Positions 10,158 through 22,064 of a DNA stretch of 64,000 nucleotides are shown in pieces (positions within the stretch are counted from its first letter, which is position 1; each line of letters opens with the position of its first letter). A program made the position numbers and the translations under genes. The notes under the pieces are model-generated. The model worked only from the letters and a program-made list of their open reading frames with translations. It did no database searches and was not told the origin of the DNA. The DNA is from Entoloma clypeatum (Eukaryota > Basidiomycota > Agaricomycetes > Agaricales > Entolomataceae): contig OY751494.1 in the NCBI GenBank assembly GCA_963565915.1, positions 2,418,001-2,482,000 of the forward strand, written 5' to 3'.

Positions 10158-11642
10158 TCAGTAGAAGTTGCCAAAATCCCGCCTTCCTTGTTCTCCGTAG
10201 CGCCCACTGTACTGATCCGAGCGGCCATAAGCATCAGTTTTGCGGTCGTGATCATAAAGGCTCCAAGCATCCGTCGCTGGAAGATGATGTGCATAGTCGT
10301 ATTGCTCTTTGAATCGCCCAGTGAATTCTGGAATCGGACGATAGCTGTCCGTCGCGCTTTTGTTCCTGTCACCCGACGCAAAGGACAGAGACAACCGCTG
10401 AGCAGAACGGTATGAGTCGAGAGGCTCAGGGCGATATGCGGGTGGGGGTGAGCGACGGTACTGGTACTCGTCGCTACCACTCATTCCAGAGGTGCAAGCC
10501 GTAGAACAGGTTCTGGAAAAGTCGGGCGAACGCTGGCGGGGTTCATAGCGATGCTGAGGAGAACGAGAACGACCGCGATCGCGTTGGAGAACCTAAGTAC
10601 GGTTCCATTAGTCAAAAGCGGAGGGTTAGTCCAATGAAAACAGGAAGCTTACTTCCGGTCTTCCGCACACTCTTACGCGTTTCCCACCAAGATATCTGCC
10701 GTCAAGCTCGCGGATCGCTCGCTCTGCCTCGTCCCTCGAGAAGTACTCGATGAAGCTGACGATGGCCACCATTTTGATTAGCACGGGCGGGACTCGGATT
10801 GGCGATTTTGTCAATTACCCTCGTCCTTTCCTTCTCTTATCTAGGTCACAGTAAGCGACCATCCCGCCCGAAAGTCTCCCAAAATCCTTGAGTTCCTGAA
10901 GGGAGAGTTATTTCATGGGGCGGATTTTAAAGAAAACCTGGATCCAACCTGCCAACAGACCTCGTGGGGAACGTTAGTTACAGTGACAGGATAGCGACAA
11001 TGCAAGCGACTGAGCAGCAAACCATCAAATAAGATGCAGAGACGAGTAGCATGCATGATTCGTTACTGGCCTGGACAGATATTTTGAATCAACCTGCATC
11101 TTATTCTTGGTCTGGATCGACAGAATGTCCTTGCGTAAAGGATGAGCAAACTCGACAACGATGCCTAGACTGTCATAAAACCGCTAAACCGAACGCATAC
11201 ATTCATTCGCACTCACTCCTTCCGAGAAAAGGTTGGCGTTGAAACGTCTCCAAGACGTCCCGAGCGTCCTGTTAAAAGACCAGTCAGCACCACCACCATC
11301 CTCTGTTATTTCCAGATCACCAAACCTCTTGCGATTCAAATTGCACAAATGCGTAGTCTGTCCAAGGAAGAGAATAGAAGAATATCAATGGTAGCAAAAA
11401 ACCTCCCCGTACCATGTACGAACTTGACCTCGACGATCTTCCCATAGCTGGAAAGGTGCTGTTCAAAGAAGTTGTTGATCATGATAGGAACGCAGCTGAT
11501 GTCGTGCTATACCTTCAAAAGGTCCTCCTGACCCACATGCCTTGGAAGATCTATACGTCGCGGTATCAATAAGATAGAAAAACGGAGATAGGGAATACGA
11601 CCCACTTCGTAAGTATAGGCGCTTCGAGGGCAGGGATGGCAT
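10158..11642 (-). CDS. SR-family splicing factor with two RRMs and an RS-like tail
   Basis: This RNA-binding protein is expected to act in pre-mRNA splicing or mRNA export. The first RRM starts near the N-terminus: MPSLPSKRLYLRNLPRHVG, then HLSSYGKIVEVKFVHDYAFV and DARDVLETFQRQPFLG. The second RRM has YPVTVTNVPHEVCWQELKDF, GGMVAYCDLDKRRKGRG and EYFSRDEAERAIRELDGRYL. The tail begins RDRGRSRSPQHRYEPRQRSP and continues as a Tyr/Arg/Ser-rich sequence ending RRDFGNFY. At least eight short exons are needed; the one ending near KYL and joining to RLHCRYP is my least certain junction. The order matches yeast Npl3-like and mammalian SRSF1-like proteins, but the RS region is short. Confidence 0.82.
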
Positions 11643-11809
11643 GGTAAATCGCGTACAGAAAATGGTTTTGGTTGACGGATGGATGCTGGGTTGAGGAAGA
11701 TTAATTTCAGGCTCCGCGACATTTACAGTTACACGTTTCTTAGATGTCCAATTTCCTCATAAGTTCACGCCAGTACGTATTGCCTGAATATTACACATAT
11801 AGGGATGGC

Positions 11810-13574
11810 TCAGAGTTTGGCCTGCACCTTATGAGTTCACATCCGTTGAATGATGAATTGTACAGTTGACGCAACAAAGAAATACCTTTGCCAACTTCTG
11901 TAGAGCCTGGCGTAAATCCTGTTTGAGATCCTTGGAAAATGATTGGGTTAGCTCTGTCATAGGGAAGCTGATTCACTCACTTCAGCTTCCTCCACCCCAA
12001 TACTCAATCTAACGATACGCGGATCCGCTCCGGGATCACTGTTCATCCGATGTTCTGCTAATGATTCTACTCCCCCGAGGCTCGTTGCTGGCTGTAAAAA
12101 GTCAGTGAGACAGGTGATGGTGCTTTTCCTCTGTGACTGACGAAGAAGTATTGAAGAAGATGAGGCAAGCGGGCTGCATGATCTAAGTCACTGAGCTAGA
12201 CACCGGTGGTGAGTTTTAGAACATATTTCATGACCATGTGCCTCACTAGTATGGCAAACGTCGCATTCCAGCCTCCTTGCATTTGTTGTTTGGGATCAAA
12301 CCCGTTTGTATCCTTGCCCTGCAAAGAAGAATGCCAGACCTTGCTAATAAGGCCGCCCGGGACTCCGTCATATGACTGTCCTGTGGGTGTGGAAGCCACC
12401 GCATTGAACCATTGAACGATTTCTGTTGCTGTGGTCGATTGGCGTGGAACCCTTAGATGAAGCGTTCGAAGAGACCGCAAAAGCAACCACGATTCAAGCG
12501 ACCCCATAGTGTTTCCCATGAAGGTGCGATCGCTATGCAACTGATAATCATATCAAGTATCACTTTGTCTGATATTAAAGACGGCACAAACCTTCTTCCA
12601 TTCATCCAAGGTTTTTACGATCAAAACACCACAAAGAAGGTCAGAGTGGCCACCAAAGTATTTTGTTCCTATAGTATTGGTAAGGTGGGGGCTTCGGCCA
12701 TGTGCTCATAACCCACCAGAGTGCATAACACTGTGGGTAAGTCTTAGATCCTACTTTCAGGTCATGTCAAGAATTCCTACCAGTCTGCACCAAAGTTGAA
12801 AGGATACTGCAGGGGTGGTGGGGCAAAGGTTGAGTCTACTACAAGTTTCCCTCCAGCCCTGTGGATCTTCTCAGCATAATATTGTATATCTCTACATTTC
12901 AACATCCGTGAGCGGGAATTGTCGATAGATCAATGCCTTTACCTTGATTCACCGGTTGGATTCAAAGGGGTCTCTAACCAACAGAGATCGCCAGGCTGAT
13001 ATTCATCGTCGAGGCCAATGACTTCTAAAGTGACACCCTTCGTCTTCTCATAGACTTGGATAGTAGCGTGGCAACCATGGTATCCGGCAGTGATCGCAAT
13101 GCGCTTCGGATTATAGAACACAAGTGCCTGATAGAATTAGGCGGATTTCCGATAAGCACGAAACCCAATAATCGCTCACCGCATATGTAGCAGCCAGCCC
13201 AGAACCGTAGGTAAGAGCAAATCCTTCCTTCCGAGAAAGGCAATCAAGTAACTCCGTACAGCGGTCAAAAAAAAAACTCACATTGATGCAACTGAGGACA
13301 TGTTCGGCGCGAGTGTTGACTTCCTGGGTGTACCGAGAGTATACATGTCTGGCGGGATTCCGAAAGTTGACATCTTCTACTGGGCCCGAAATTTTGACAG
13401 CAAAATCAGGCATGCGATATGCTACAGCAAAATGGCAGTGGATTGGCACCCAGTGCATGTAGGACATCCATCCATTGACTTACTCGTAGTCACTGAAATC
13501 GAGGGAGAAACTTCTATCCCTCTACGAACGGCAGCATCGCCATGAATAAGATCGGTCCCGTTTACTTTCTTCAT
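11810..13574 (-). CDS. Cystathionine gamma-synthase-like PLP enzyme with C-terminal AKL
   Basis: This is a Cys/Met-metabolism PLP-dependent enzyme of the trans-sulfuration family (gamma-synthase or beta-lyase type). It starts [20 protein letters not shown] and continues [49 protein letters not shown] and [15 protein letters not shown]. The PLP-lysine segment is [14 protein letters not shown]. Later come [20 protein letters not shown] and [20 protein letters not shown], with [13 protein letters not shown] near the end. The last exon is tiny and gives VQAKL, so the protein ends in AKL, a canonical-looking peroxisomal PTS1. Yeast Str3 (cystathionine beta-lyase) is known to be peroxisomal, which makes this plausible. 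The exact reaction cannot be told from sequence alone. Confidence 0.88.
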
Positions 13575-13807
13575 GTTCGACTAGTGTTTGTGTTGGTCTT
13601 GCTTCGTGAGAAAAATGTCAAGAGTGATGTTGGCTCGCCGCGGTACATCCTCCAGGACAACTGCAAAGTGCAGCGCCTGCTGCTTGTGAAACACCACGGC
13701 ACAATTAGATATGATGAGGTATCCATAGATAAGTTGTCATTATCGAGGTAGATGGTAACTACACGCCCACATGGTGAAAAAAGTTGAAAAGTCAAGTGCA
13801 CGGGACG

Positions 13808-16800
13808 CTAAAGACCAGGCTCGCCGTCGAATCCTAACCCTGAGTTGTCCATATTCCCATTCAATAATCCAGAATCTTTCATGAAAGATATCCACTGCTC
13901 ATCTATACCGGAATCTCCAGACATCATCATGCTGAGATCATTGAGGGTCTCGAGAGAACCATCTTCAATGGCATAATCGTCGGATGCAGACATAAGAACG
14001 GATGACGCGTTTTGTAACACCATGGGCGAGAAATTTTTTTGATGGTAAGGTTCCGCAAGCGCTGCGGCAGTCCCTAATGATTGCCCGAGTGGTTGCCAGT
14101 GCGAGTCTTGAATTTCTGGGGCAGTATATTGGAACGGATCCATTTGACCGAAGCGAGAAGTATGGATCGGAGGATCGACGGAGGGTTTTGCGTAAAGGGA
14201 ATCCGTCGGAATGGTAGATAGATATTCGACGAGCGACGGATGAACGTCTGGACTGTTAGAAGAGCTTTTGGAACTATCGTCGCGAGGGCTGCTAGGCGTG
14301 CCGTTTCTTGGGGAAACTGCTTCCTTTTGGCGACTAGATTTTAGCAGCTTACTCACTAGAACTCGTGTTTGCCCCCCGAATAATGCAAGTTCGTCGTTCC
14401 CATAGTCTGATTTCCCGATGGAAGGTGCGATGTTTGAAGTGGAATTTCCGCTTCGAAACGTCGAGTATGTTTGGAAAGCTTTCTCTCGGAGATTGCACAG
14501 GATAGGCTGATTGTAAAGTCGAATTTTGCAATGTTTGACCGAGAAAGCTGACATACCAGACCACTTCGCGCACGATGAGATTGCAGCGCACCGTTTTCGA
14601 ATAGATCACAAGCCAGACCCAATTCGATAAACGCGACGGGTGCCATACTTGATGAGGGGGATCGAGTCACAATTGAGCCAACAATGACCTGGGTTATATA
14701 TGAGCGGTTATCTTCTGCTGGACTATTGGTAAAAGTTACAAACAGCGGCAGAGAATACTAGCGGACAGCAATGAGTCTATCAACAAGACACGGATGAAAA
14801 CGACCCTCGTACGATGTGTCCAAATCATCCACCATCTGCAACAGAGCTGCGGAAATCTTTCGAAATGGTTCATAGTGGATTTGATCACTCCGGATGCGCA
14901 TTGGTATGCTGCAAGGAATGATGGCGCGTAAGGACTCCGGAGAGGGTTGGCGGGGTGATCAAGCATGGCTTGCGCAAAAAAACTTCGGTGAATATATAAC
15001 AATGCTTTCCGACGTCCAGTCAACGAACGGAACGAATGTCACTTGACATACTCACTAACGGTACGGTATTGGCCAAGCAAACAGCCCCGCATGTACACTG
15101 ACGGCGTGCACTTTTCATCTTCTGGACTCATGAAAACATTGAGATGTGGTGGTAAGGTCTTCTCGCGAACTTTGCGATCGAGCTCAAGGACCGCCTTGTA
15201 ACTAGGTGCTTCTGCAGTCAAGGTGAGCTCTATCACGGTTGAAAATATTTCCTTGGTGAACTCGTATTTCCACTGATAGTCTGGAGGACTCTAGTCATCG
15301 ACAGGGACAAAGACGTTCAAGTCTAGATCACCTACATCCCTTCAGCACATTGCAATCTTTATCAAGAGTTGCCTGTTGATCTTCAGGAAACTCGCAATCG
15401 ACGTACGAGAGGCGAATGGATGGAGGTCTGCCGGTGGCAAGGCTCTAGGGGTAGTTCAGTTGTGACGCATGAGACCCTAATAACAGACACACAAAGAAGA
15501 GTTCCATTGAAAACAATTCCCAGAATAATGCTCTGCGGCGCTGAACTGTTTTGGCGTCCATGTCGAACCTCGCACTTTCTCGATCTGAAGGAGATCAATC
15601 ATCAGAATGATCCTTGAATGATGTTACGAACGAAGTCCGTGCTGGAAAGCGGTCAGTATTTTTCTCCCGAAAGTTAGGGAACGACCAACGCTCTGTCCCA
15701 GTTTGCACGCAAGAGATATCAACCCCCACTAAATTAGGGAAGGTAATGATACGGGTGACAGTCCACGCCTATCGATGACTTACAGAACTATCTAGCGTGA
15801 ATCTCTGCCCACCCATGCTGTGATAGGCCCCCATTAAAGCCACTGCTTGCACGGTAGCTATTTCGGGAGAATCAAACACCGAATTCATAGACAAGCAAGC
15901 ACGGCTGAGTTGATAGAACGTTTCGGATTCGGAGTTATCTGAAGGGGCTGGTAAAATAAAATCATGGAGGCGATATGAGTGCTCACATGGTTCCAAGGTG
16001 AGATCAACGCGTGCACCAACCGCAAACACCAGGAATAAAACTGCCAGTTTGTGATAGGAAACCGATTGAGGACCTCCTGACCCATCCCCATAGCTCTCTT
16101 TCATGTACTTATAGGTGGGTGTGAGAATATCATCAACAATCTCGTCTCTTTTGAGCGGGCTAAACGCCCACGCTGCATGTTCCAGATAGGTTTCGCATAA
16201 CGACCACGCGCGGCATTGGGTTGGGAGATATTTTAGAAGCGAATCTGCCCCTCTTTCGGGACCTCCTTCAATACCAAATGGAAAAGCATTCGATAGTCGG
16301 GCAATCTCTATCGAAATCTGAGGCATCTCGTAGGCCTCCACTGTTAGGTTTTCCATTTCTGCGCCTGTCTGCAGAAAATATTTAGCGGATAATAGGTGGG
16401 AGATGGATGCAATACCATGAGTAATGCCTAAGAATCTGTGAGTCGACTCCCTACAGTTATTAGTTTGGATTGAAAATACCTCAGACCCACCAGAACGCCC
16501 GAAATATCTCATTTGGCCACGCTCATCGATTGTTAAAGTACCAAGGGCATCCATAGTATCCGATATATCGTCCTGGTGTGAATCTTTCATTTCTGGTCGT
16601 TGAGCCTTGTCTGGACCGAATTTGATGTTCAGGAGTTCTTCCCGTAATAATGGATGGGTCTCGTTGGATACACCAGACTGAAATATGGCGAGGGCATCTT
16701 CTAATTTCCTGATGCGCTGGCCCATCTCCTCGATTTTAGCGTGAAGTTGGGTAGTATCAGCAAGAACAAATCTAGAAGAGGTCCGTGATAGATCAGAAGT

Positions 16801-17213
16801 GACCTCTACAGCAGCAGACAGACCTCGTTCCCTGTCCAGTAGCTAAAGTGCCATTAGGGCATATGGATGGGCACCCTCTACGAACTTTGGGATGATTGGG
16901 GTCAACAGAATCATGTTGTACGGGAAGTCAAAGCGTACCGCATGATCCACAGGGTAATTTCTTATCGCATTTAAGCTTGAGCCTTTGATTACACCTTCAA
17001 ATTCTCTGCAAACGAGATAAGTAGGCAGCGTACCTACGGCATTCTGCACAGGAGATCTTGGCATCCCGTCAGCATAAAAGTCAGCCAACCTAGGAGGTGT
17101 GGAAGGCCAACCTCTCCGCGGGCACGACGAATGTCAGTCTCGTCATCTCTGACTAGCTTTCTCTGGACACGGCGAGGAGCGTGGGCTTGAGATGAGTATA
17201 GTTGGGCGAGCAT
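13808..17213 (-). CDS. Zn2Cys6 fungal-specific transcription factor
   Basis: This is a nuclear regulator with an N-terminal zinc cluster read across three exons: CAECRRLKLKC, then CDKKLPCGSC shared over an intron, then VRRGCPSICPNG. It is followed by a coiled coil (HAKIEEMGQRIRKLEDAL). The middle holds the fungal-specific domain with RAWSLCETYLEHAAWAFSPL, LAVLFLVFAVGARVDL and SMNSVFDSPEIATVQAVALM. After that come CTPSVYMRGCLLGQYRTVS and REKAFQTYSTF. The tail is Ser/Pro/Asp-rich and ends NSGLGFDGEPGL, like an activation region. Start 17213 is the first in-frame ATG before the basic segment RRVQRKLVRDDETDIRRA. Target genes are unknown. It diverges from the DPBB gene. Confidence 0.85.
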
Positions 17214-17408
17214 GAAAGGTGGAGGGTGGACGGCAGCCGCGTTGACTCGTATTACCGGCAATCAGCCAACGGCTACGTCATTGTCACATGATTGTATACC
17301 ATAACGTGACCTGGGTAGCCGCGAAGCCCGCGACGCGTCGCGGTCCCTCTCAGGTTCCGTCTTCTTCTGGCCAGACAAATCGTTTCCCCTCGACCTTTCA
17401 CGCGCCAA
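17214..17408. promoter_or_regulatory. Divergent promoter region, Zn2Cys6 regulator / DPBB gene
   Basis: These 195 bases lie between two head-to-head start codons, so both promoters must fit here or extend into the genes. I see CpG-rich sequence with cgcgacgcgtcgcgg near 17328-17342, a near-palindrome, but no clear TATA box. Assignment is from orientation. Confidence 0.4.
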
Positions 17409-18360
17409 ATGATTCAAATTCACTATTCCGCTCGATTCCTTTTTGGCGTTGCTGTTTTACTGTCTTGGGCCGTTGCAGCCACTAATCCCCCCACTTCCAT
17501 GCCCTCTGTCGTCCACCAAACAAAATACGCCAAGTCACACTCTCTCGGAGAGCGCTATCAGTTCGATGCCCGCGACGGCTGGCAGAGCATCAACGTCACT
17601 GATCTTGCGTACAAGTATCGCCGTGACAATACCGTCAACTCCAGAGATGTCCACCTCGCTATGAAGAGGGAACACAAATCTTCCAAGAAACCAATGAAAG
17701 CAACTTTTGGGCTAAGCGAGACAATTAGCGGCATAATTTCTGGCGTATTCAAAGGGCTGAAGGCAATTGGAAAGCCTCAGACGGTGTCAATCACTTGGTA
17801 ATTCCTATCTTAACTTGTTGGTCAAGCACCCTTAGAGCCACATATAGGTACACAGGCCATGATCTCAAAAATCCTAGTTGTTGGGCGCAGGGAAAATGGG
17901 CCCCAACAGTCCGTGCGACGATGCTGTCTGCTGACACCATTCTCACGATCTTTGCTCACATAGGATCAGTCCTTTACTTGCGCCACAACTCTGCACGGTT
18001 GGGAAAATCGACCAAAATGCTTCAAATTTATAGAATGTGGGTAAAATAGCATAGGTCATATGGGCGACTTCTGACCTGTATCTGCAGTATGCAACGGGCC
18101 CAAAAAATGTGTCTTTGTTCGCGTCGTGGATAGCTGTGCAGGTTGTGCTTCTGGTTCCCGTCACATCGATTTAACACGCGCAGCATTCCGTGAACTTGCA
18201 GATCTTGACAAAGGCATTTTAAGCGTTCAACTCAGGGAAGCAACAGAACCCGACGAATGGTGAGCATACCCAACGCGAAGCTCACTTAGATACCGCTAAG
18301 TCGCGGGTTTTCCTCAGGTACGAAGATCTTTGGGGACCCAAACGCAGTCACAACCCCTAG
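17409..18360 (+). CDS. Secreted double-psi beta-barrel (expansin/RlpA-like) protein
   Basis: The N-terminus has a signal peptide (FLFGVAVLLSWAVAA, probable cleavage after AVAA). A linker rich in basic and polar residues follows. The C-terminal barrel has TWYTGHDLKNPSCWAQGKW, DQSFTCATTLHGWENRPKC, CNGPKKCVFVRVVDSCAGC and SRHIDLTRAAFRELADLDKG, then EPDEWYEDLWGPKRSHNP. The pattern of paired cysteines and the HIDLTRAAF/D core are typical of barwin/expansin-like folds in fungi that bind or loosen wall polysaccharides; no enzyme activity is implied. Five exons are required. The protein is likely extracellular or wall-associated. The stop at 18358-18360 converges on DIP2. Confidence 0.85.
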
Positions 18361-18476
18361 AGTGTTCCAACTCTCCCATATCCGTCTACTCTGTTCGGAT
18401 TGGTGATTATTGTAGAGCCGTTAGATGTATCTCCACATGGACTAAATGTACCAATACCGTAAGACTCCAATTTTTT

Positions 18477-21400
18477 TTATGCCTTGAGCTGGATTCTCTT
18501 TCGTTTTTTCCCTTCACTAATCTTCGCGCGCACTTTCTCTTCGTCCATACCTTCGTCTTCGTAGAACTGCGCTGTCCGATCGGAATCGTTCCGCCTGCGG
18601 ATGTAATGCAGAGCAGCGAGATTATAACCAATGACATCCTTCTGTCGCTGGAGTGCAAGGCGGAGATGCTTCCTGAGGGGTATAAGGACGGTCCGCATGA
18701 TACGGTTGGCCGCAATTTGGTGGTGGTGCGTCCTGAGAAGGAAAAAAATGATGCGTGAGACCAGCGTGATATTCAAATCCTGAAACCAGCTCGACTATGA
18801 GTGCTCAACACCCAACACAACAACTGCGGCGACATCACCTTTTGAGCCCATATATTGAGATAATTCATCAACGAGACTACTTTTCCGAATGGAAGCACCA
18901 ACAGGGCGTCATGTAAAGCGGTAATTTGCACTTTCTCTATTACATGTAAAACATACTCATCGGGTTCCAGATCATAAGCTGCCAGAACGGGGTTCCTTGG
19001 GGGAGGTTGTAGTCTCATTGCATCATCCTCATTCAATTTGGCCATGTCCTTGTGATATGCCTGAAATAGGGCTCGTTCGTTATCAGCAAGATCGATGGCC
19101 TCCATTATACGTTCTCCAGCCATGAGAGTTTCTGTTGTCTGCTTTGTCACTGGAGTGACCTCTATCTGCAATGCAGGATCTTGAGGACCATCTGCTCCAC
19201 TGCCAATGGGTACATCAGCATGATTCAAAGAGTCGGCAATCCCGGTTTCATATAAGGCCTCAAGCTCTCGCTCGCGTTCCTCTTCAAGGAAAAGCTGTAA
19301 CGGAATATCATATAATCCTTGACAATTCTATCATGTGGTGGAACGTACAGGTTCGTCCAATTTTTCCCAAACGCGAATCGATTTGTCGTGAGATGCAGTA
19401 ACTACAAAATTGCCGTGGTGGCTGAGAGCCAAAGCCCAAATTTCCCCATGATGACCTTCTAGATTTTGTATGTTGTCAAACTGTGTGGAGAAAGTGTTGA
19501 ATAGAAGATCTTTGAGGAGAGTTGCCTATGGATACTTTGTCGCCATCCCAGTATTTCAGCATCTTATCCTTGCCAACCGACCAGAAGTAATGAGAGCCTT
19601 TCTCAAACGCGACCTGCATGACGCTCTCATTGTGGGCAAAGATTGACTTGTGACAATCTCCAAAATCAAGGCCCCAGATCTTCACATTCTTGTCCGCAGA
19701 GCAGGTGATGATCAGTTTTGAATCATCTGAGATGTCCATCGAGAGAACTGGTAGCTGAGGCAGAGCGTAATTGAAAGAAAACGAAATAACAACGCTTGAC
19801 ATGCCTTGTGACCGTACAATGATAAGAAGAATTTGAGAGTGTCTTGGTAGAAAACTTTGACGGTCGAATCAAGGAGGGCAACGGCCAAGAGCTTTCCATT
19901 TGGACTATACTTGACGGAGAGAACATCGTCGGTCATTTTCAACGTACGTATATGGACCAGGGAGAGCAATTTCCCGCTTTGGGCCTGGAAGGGCTAGTGT
20001 TAGGAACATCCCAAAAAGTCACGCTATGAAAGCATACGCTTTCGCTCGTTGCTTCTTGGTGCTCAAACTCCCAGAATTTGACGTCCTTGTCGGCACTGCC
20101 ACTGACCAAAGCCTTTTGGTCAGCTCGGACATGTAATGACCAAACCGTGCTGGTGTGAGCTTGGATGGTTTCGATCAAAGATGATGATGCCAGGTCATAG
20201 ATTAGGATTTCCCCGGATTTGGTGCCAATTGCTATCTGGAAGGAACGAAATCGGGGTGAGAGGATAGCTTTCGCATGACAAGTATGCATACATGTCGATC
20301 CCCAGGGAGAAATGTACTGCATATGGCGTAGCTACACTCCATAGTGCGAATACAGGCCGTCGTTTTCATGTTCCATAGTTTGAGGGATCCTAATCGTCTG
20401 TGAATGGATAGTAGAACGAAACGAGTAAGAAGGGTTACCATTCGAAGCAGACGCCAAGATCTGATCGTCAGAGCTGAGAGACAGGGTTCGTACATCCGTC
20501 CTGTGACCAGGTAAATCAACGGAAAACGCGCGTGTTGGTTCCAGAAGTCCTTTGGACTTGTCAGGTAGAGGAACATTGAAAACTTCCAAGGCATTGGAAG
20601 CCAACGCCACGAAAATCTGAAGAACAAATCAACGGAACCCTGGACAGTATTAACTATATCTCAAACCTGAAAACCGCTTTTGACAGCACCTCCGCTTCCA
20701 AAATCAAAACATTTGATCTTTCCGCTTCCATGAATGACAATATGGGGAGTAAACAAATCAACAAGCTTGATCTCGTCTTGATTGCCTGGCTCTTCTATCT
20801 CTAGTTCGGCTTCTAATTCGCCTTTCCCTCCTCCGCTTTTGTGTCGAACGGCCATTTGTTTCTCCCTCGTTCTCTTCTTCCGTCGAAGTTGTTTCTTCTT
20901 TACTTCCTCCTCAGTGCGTATTCGAAATATTTCCACAGAGCGGTCATGCGATTGCACAGCAAGATAAGGTTGGGCCGGATGAAAAGTAACTTGTGACACA
21001 CGATGCCGCGACGCTAGTGGAAGGGAAGAAATGGGATGTATTATTTTTGCAATCTTCGGAGGAGGGTGTAAGTAAGCCCTGGGTGTCGAAAAAGTCCCCA
21101 AAGCGTACCTCGCCCGTTTCAGTTTCCCGGAATCCCCCGGCCAAAGCTTCATGATCAAATCGCCAAGCTTTCAGTTCACCTTCCCCACTCCCAGTGAAAA
21201 TCAGATCTCGATCCTTGTTAATGTCCATGGTCCATATTTCAGAACGATGTGCAACTATCGTTTGAATGCAGTGCTGCGTTGAGAGATTCCAGAGCTTCAG
21301 AAAAGTATCCTTGGAAGAGGTAAGTAGGAGACCAGATGGCGACGCAGTTGACGTCGATGGCAAATCGGAGGGCGTTATAAACTGGATGGCGGTGATTTGA

Positions 21401-21983
21401 TCACGGTGTCCAAGGAGACTTAATTCAAGATCAGTGGACCCGGTGGGTATATGAAGCATGATGGTGCCCATACCGGTACAGCCCGGCCTCAGCGACAAGG
21501 TCCCAGACGATAAGGTCTGTGTCTTGCGAGCCTGAGGCCAGCCGTGTTCCGCGGTCGTCGAATGCAAGAGCGGTCACGGATTTCTTATGACCATTGAAGG
21601 TTGCGATGACAGTCCCATTAGAGGAGTTCCATAAACGTATGGACCCATCTGCATAGCCGACGGCGAAAGCAACCTTCTGTGGCGATTGGAGTAGGCAGGT
21701 AACTTCGGCTCTGTGACCGGTTTCATGCCACATTGCGAGCTGGGTAAGAGTCAGTCGATACAGCGTTTCCAGCAGTGCCTGATCGAACCATTTGACCTCT
21801 TTTAACATCCCAAACCAAAACGTCTTCCAACGCTGAAACGTATGCTAGTCTGCCATCGTACTGTGAATTGGAAGATGCACTGCAAACGATCCCAAATGCC
21901 TAAATAACATTATGAGCACACAATACTGTTGATGAATACAACTGTACCTGTGTAGGGCCATGTTTGAGATAGCTCTGCACCAT
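18477..21983 (-). CDS. DIP2: SSU processome WD40 protein Dip2/Utp12 (WDR3)
   Basis: This is a tandem beta-propeller component of the UtpB subcomplex that assembles on nascent 35S pre-rRNA in the nucleolus. It starts [14 protein letters not shown] repeats include [76 protein letters not shown] and [13 protein letters not shown] basic insertion ([15 protein letters not shown]) lies between propellers. The C-terminal Utp12 domain has [19 protein letters not shown] and [20 protein letters not shown], then a basic end [10 protein letters not shown]. More than ten short introns interrupt the gene. It is head-to-head with aspartyl aminopeptidase, 81 bp between the starts chosen here, and pairs functionally with IMP4 nearby. 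Confidence 0.93.
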
Positions 21984-22064
21984 GGTGGGCGACAAAAAAT
22001 GCGAAGATCCACGTGATTCAGAATGATCAGTCGTTGCCAGCCACTGACAGCTTCAGTGAAGACG

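Noticed and set aside
17328..17342. CG-rich near-palindrome cgcgacgcgtcgcgg upstream of the DPBB gene
   Set aside because: It contains an ACGCGT core like an MCB, but no cell-cycle link is expected for either neighbour, and a single short palindrome is weak evidence.
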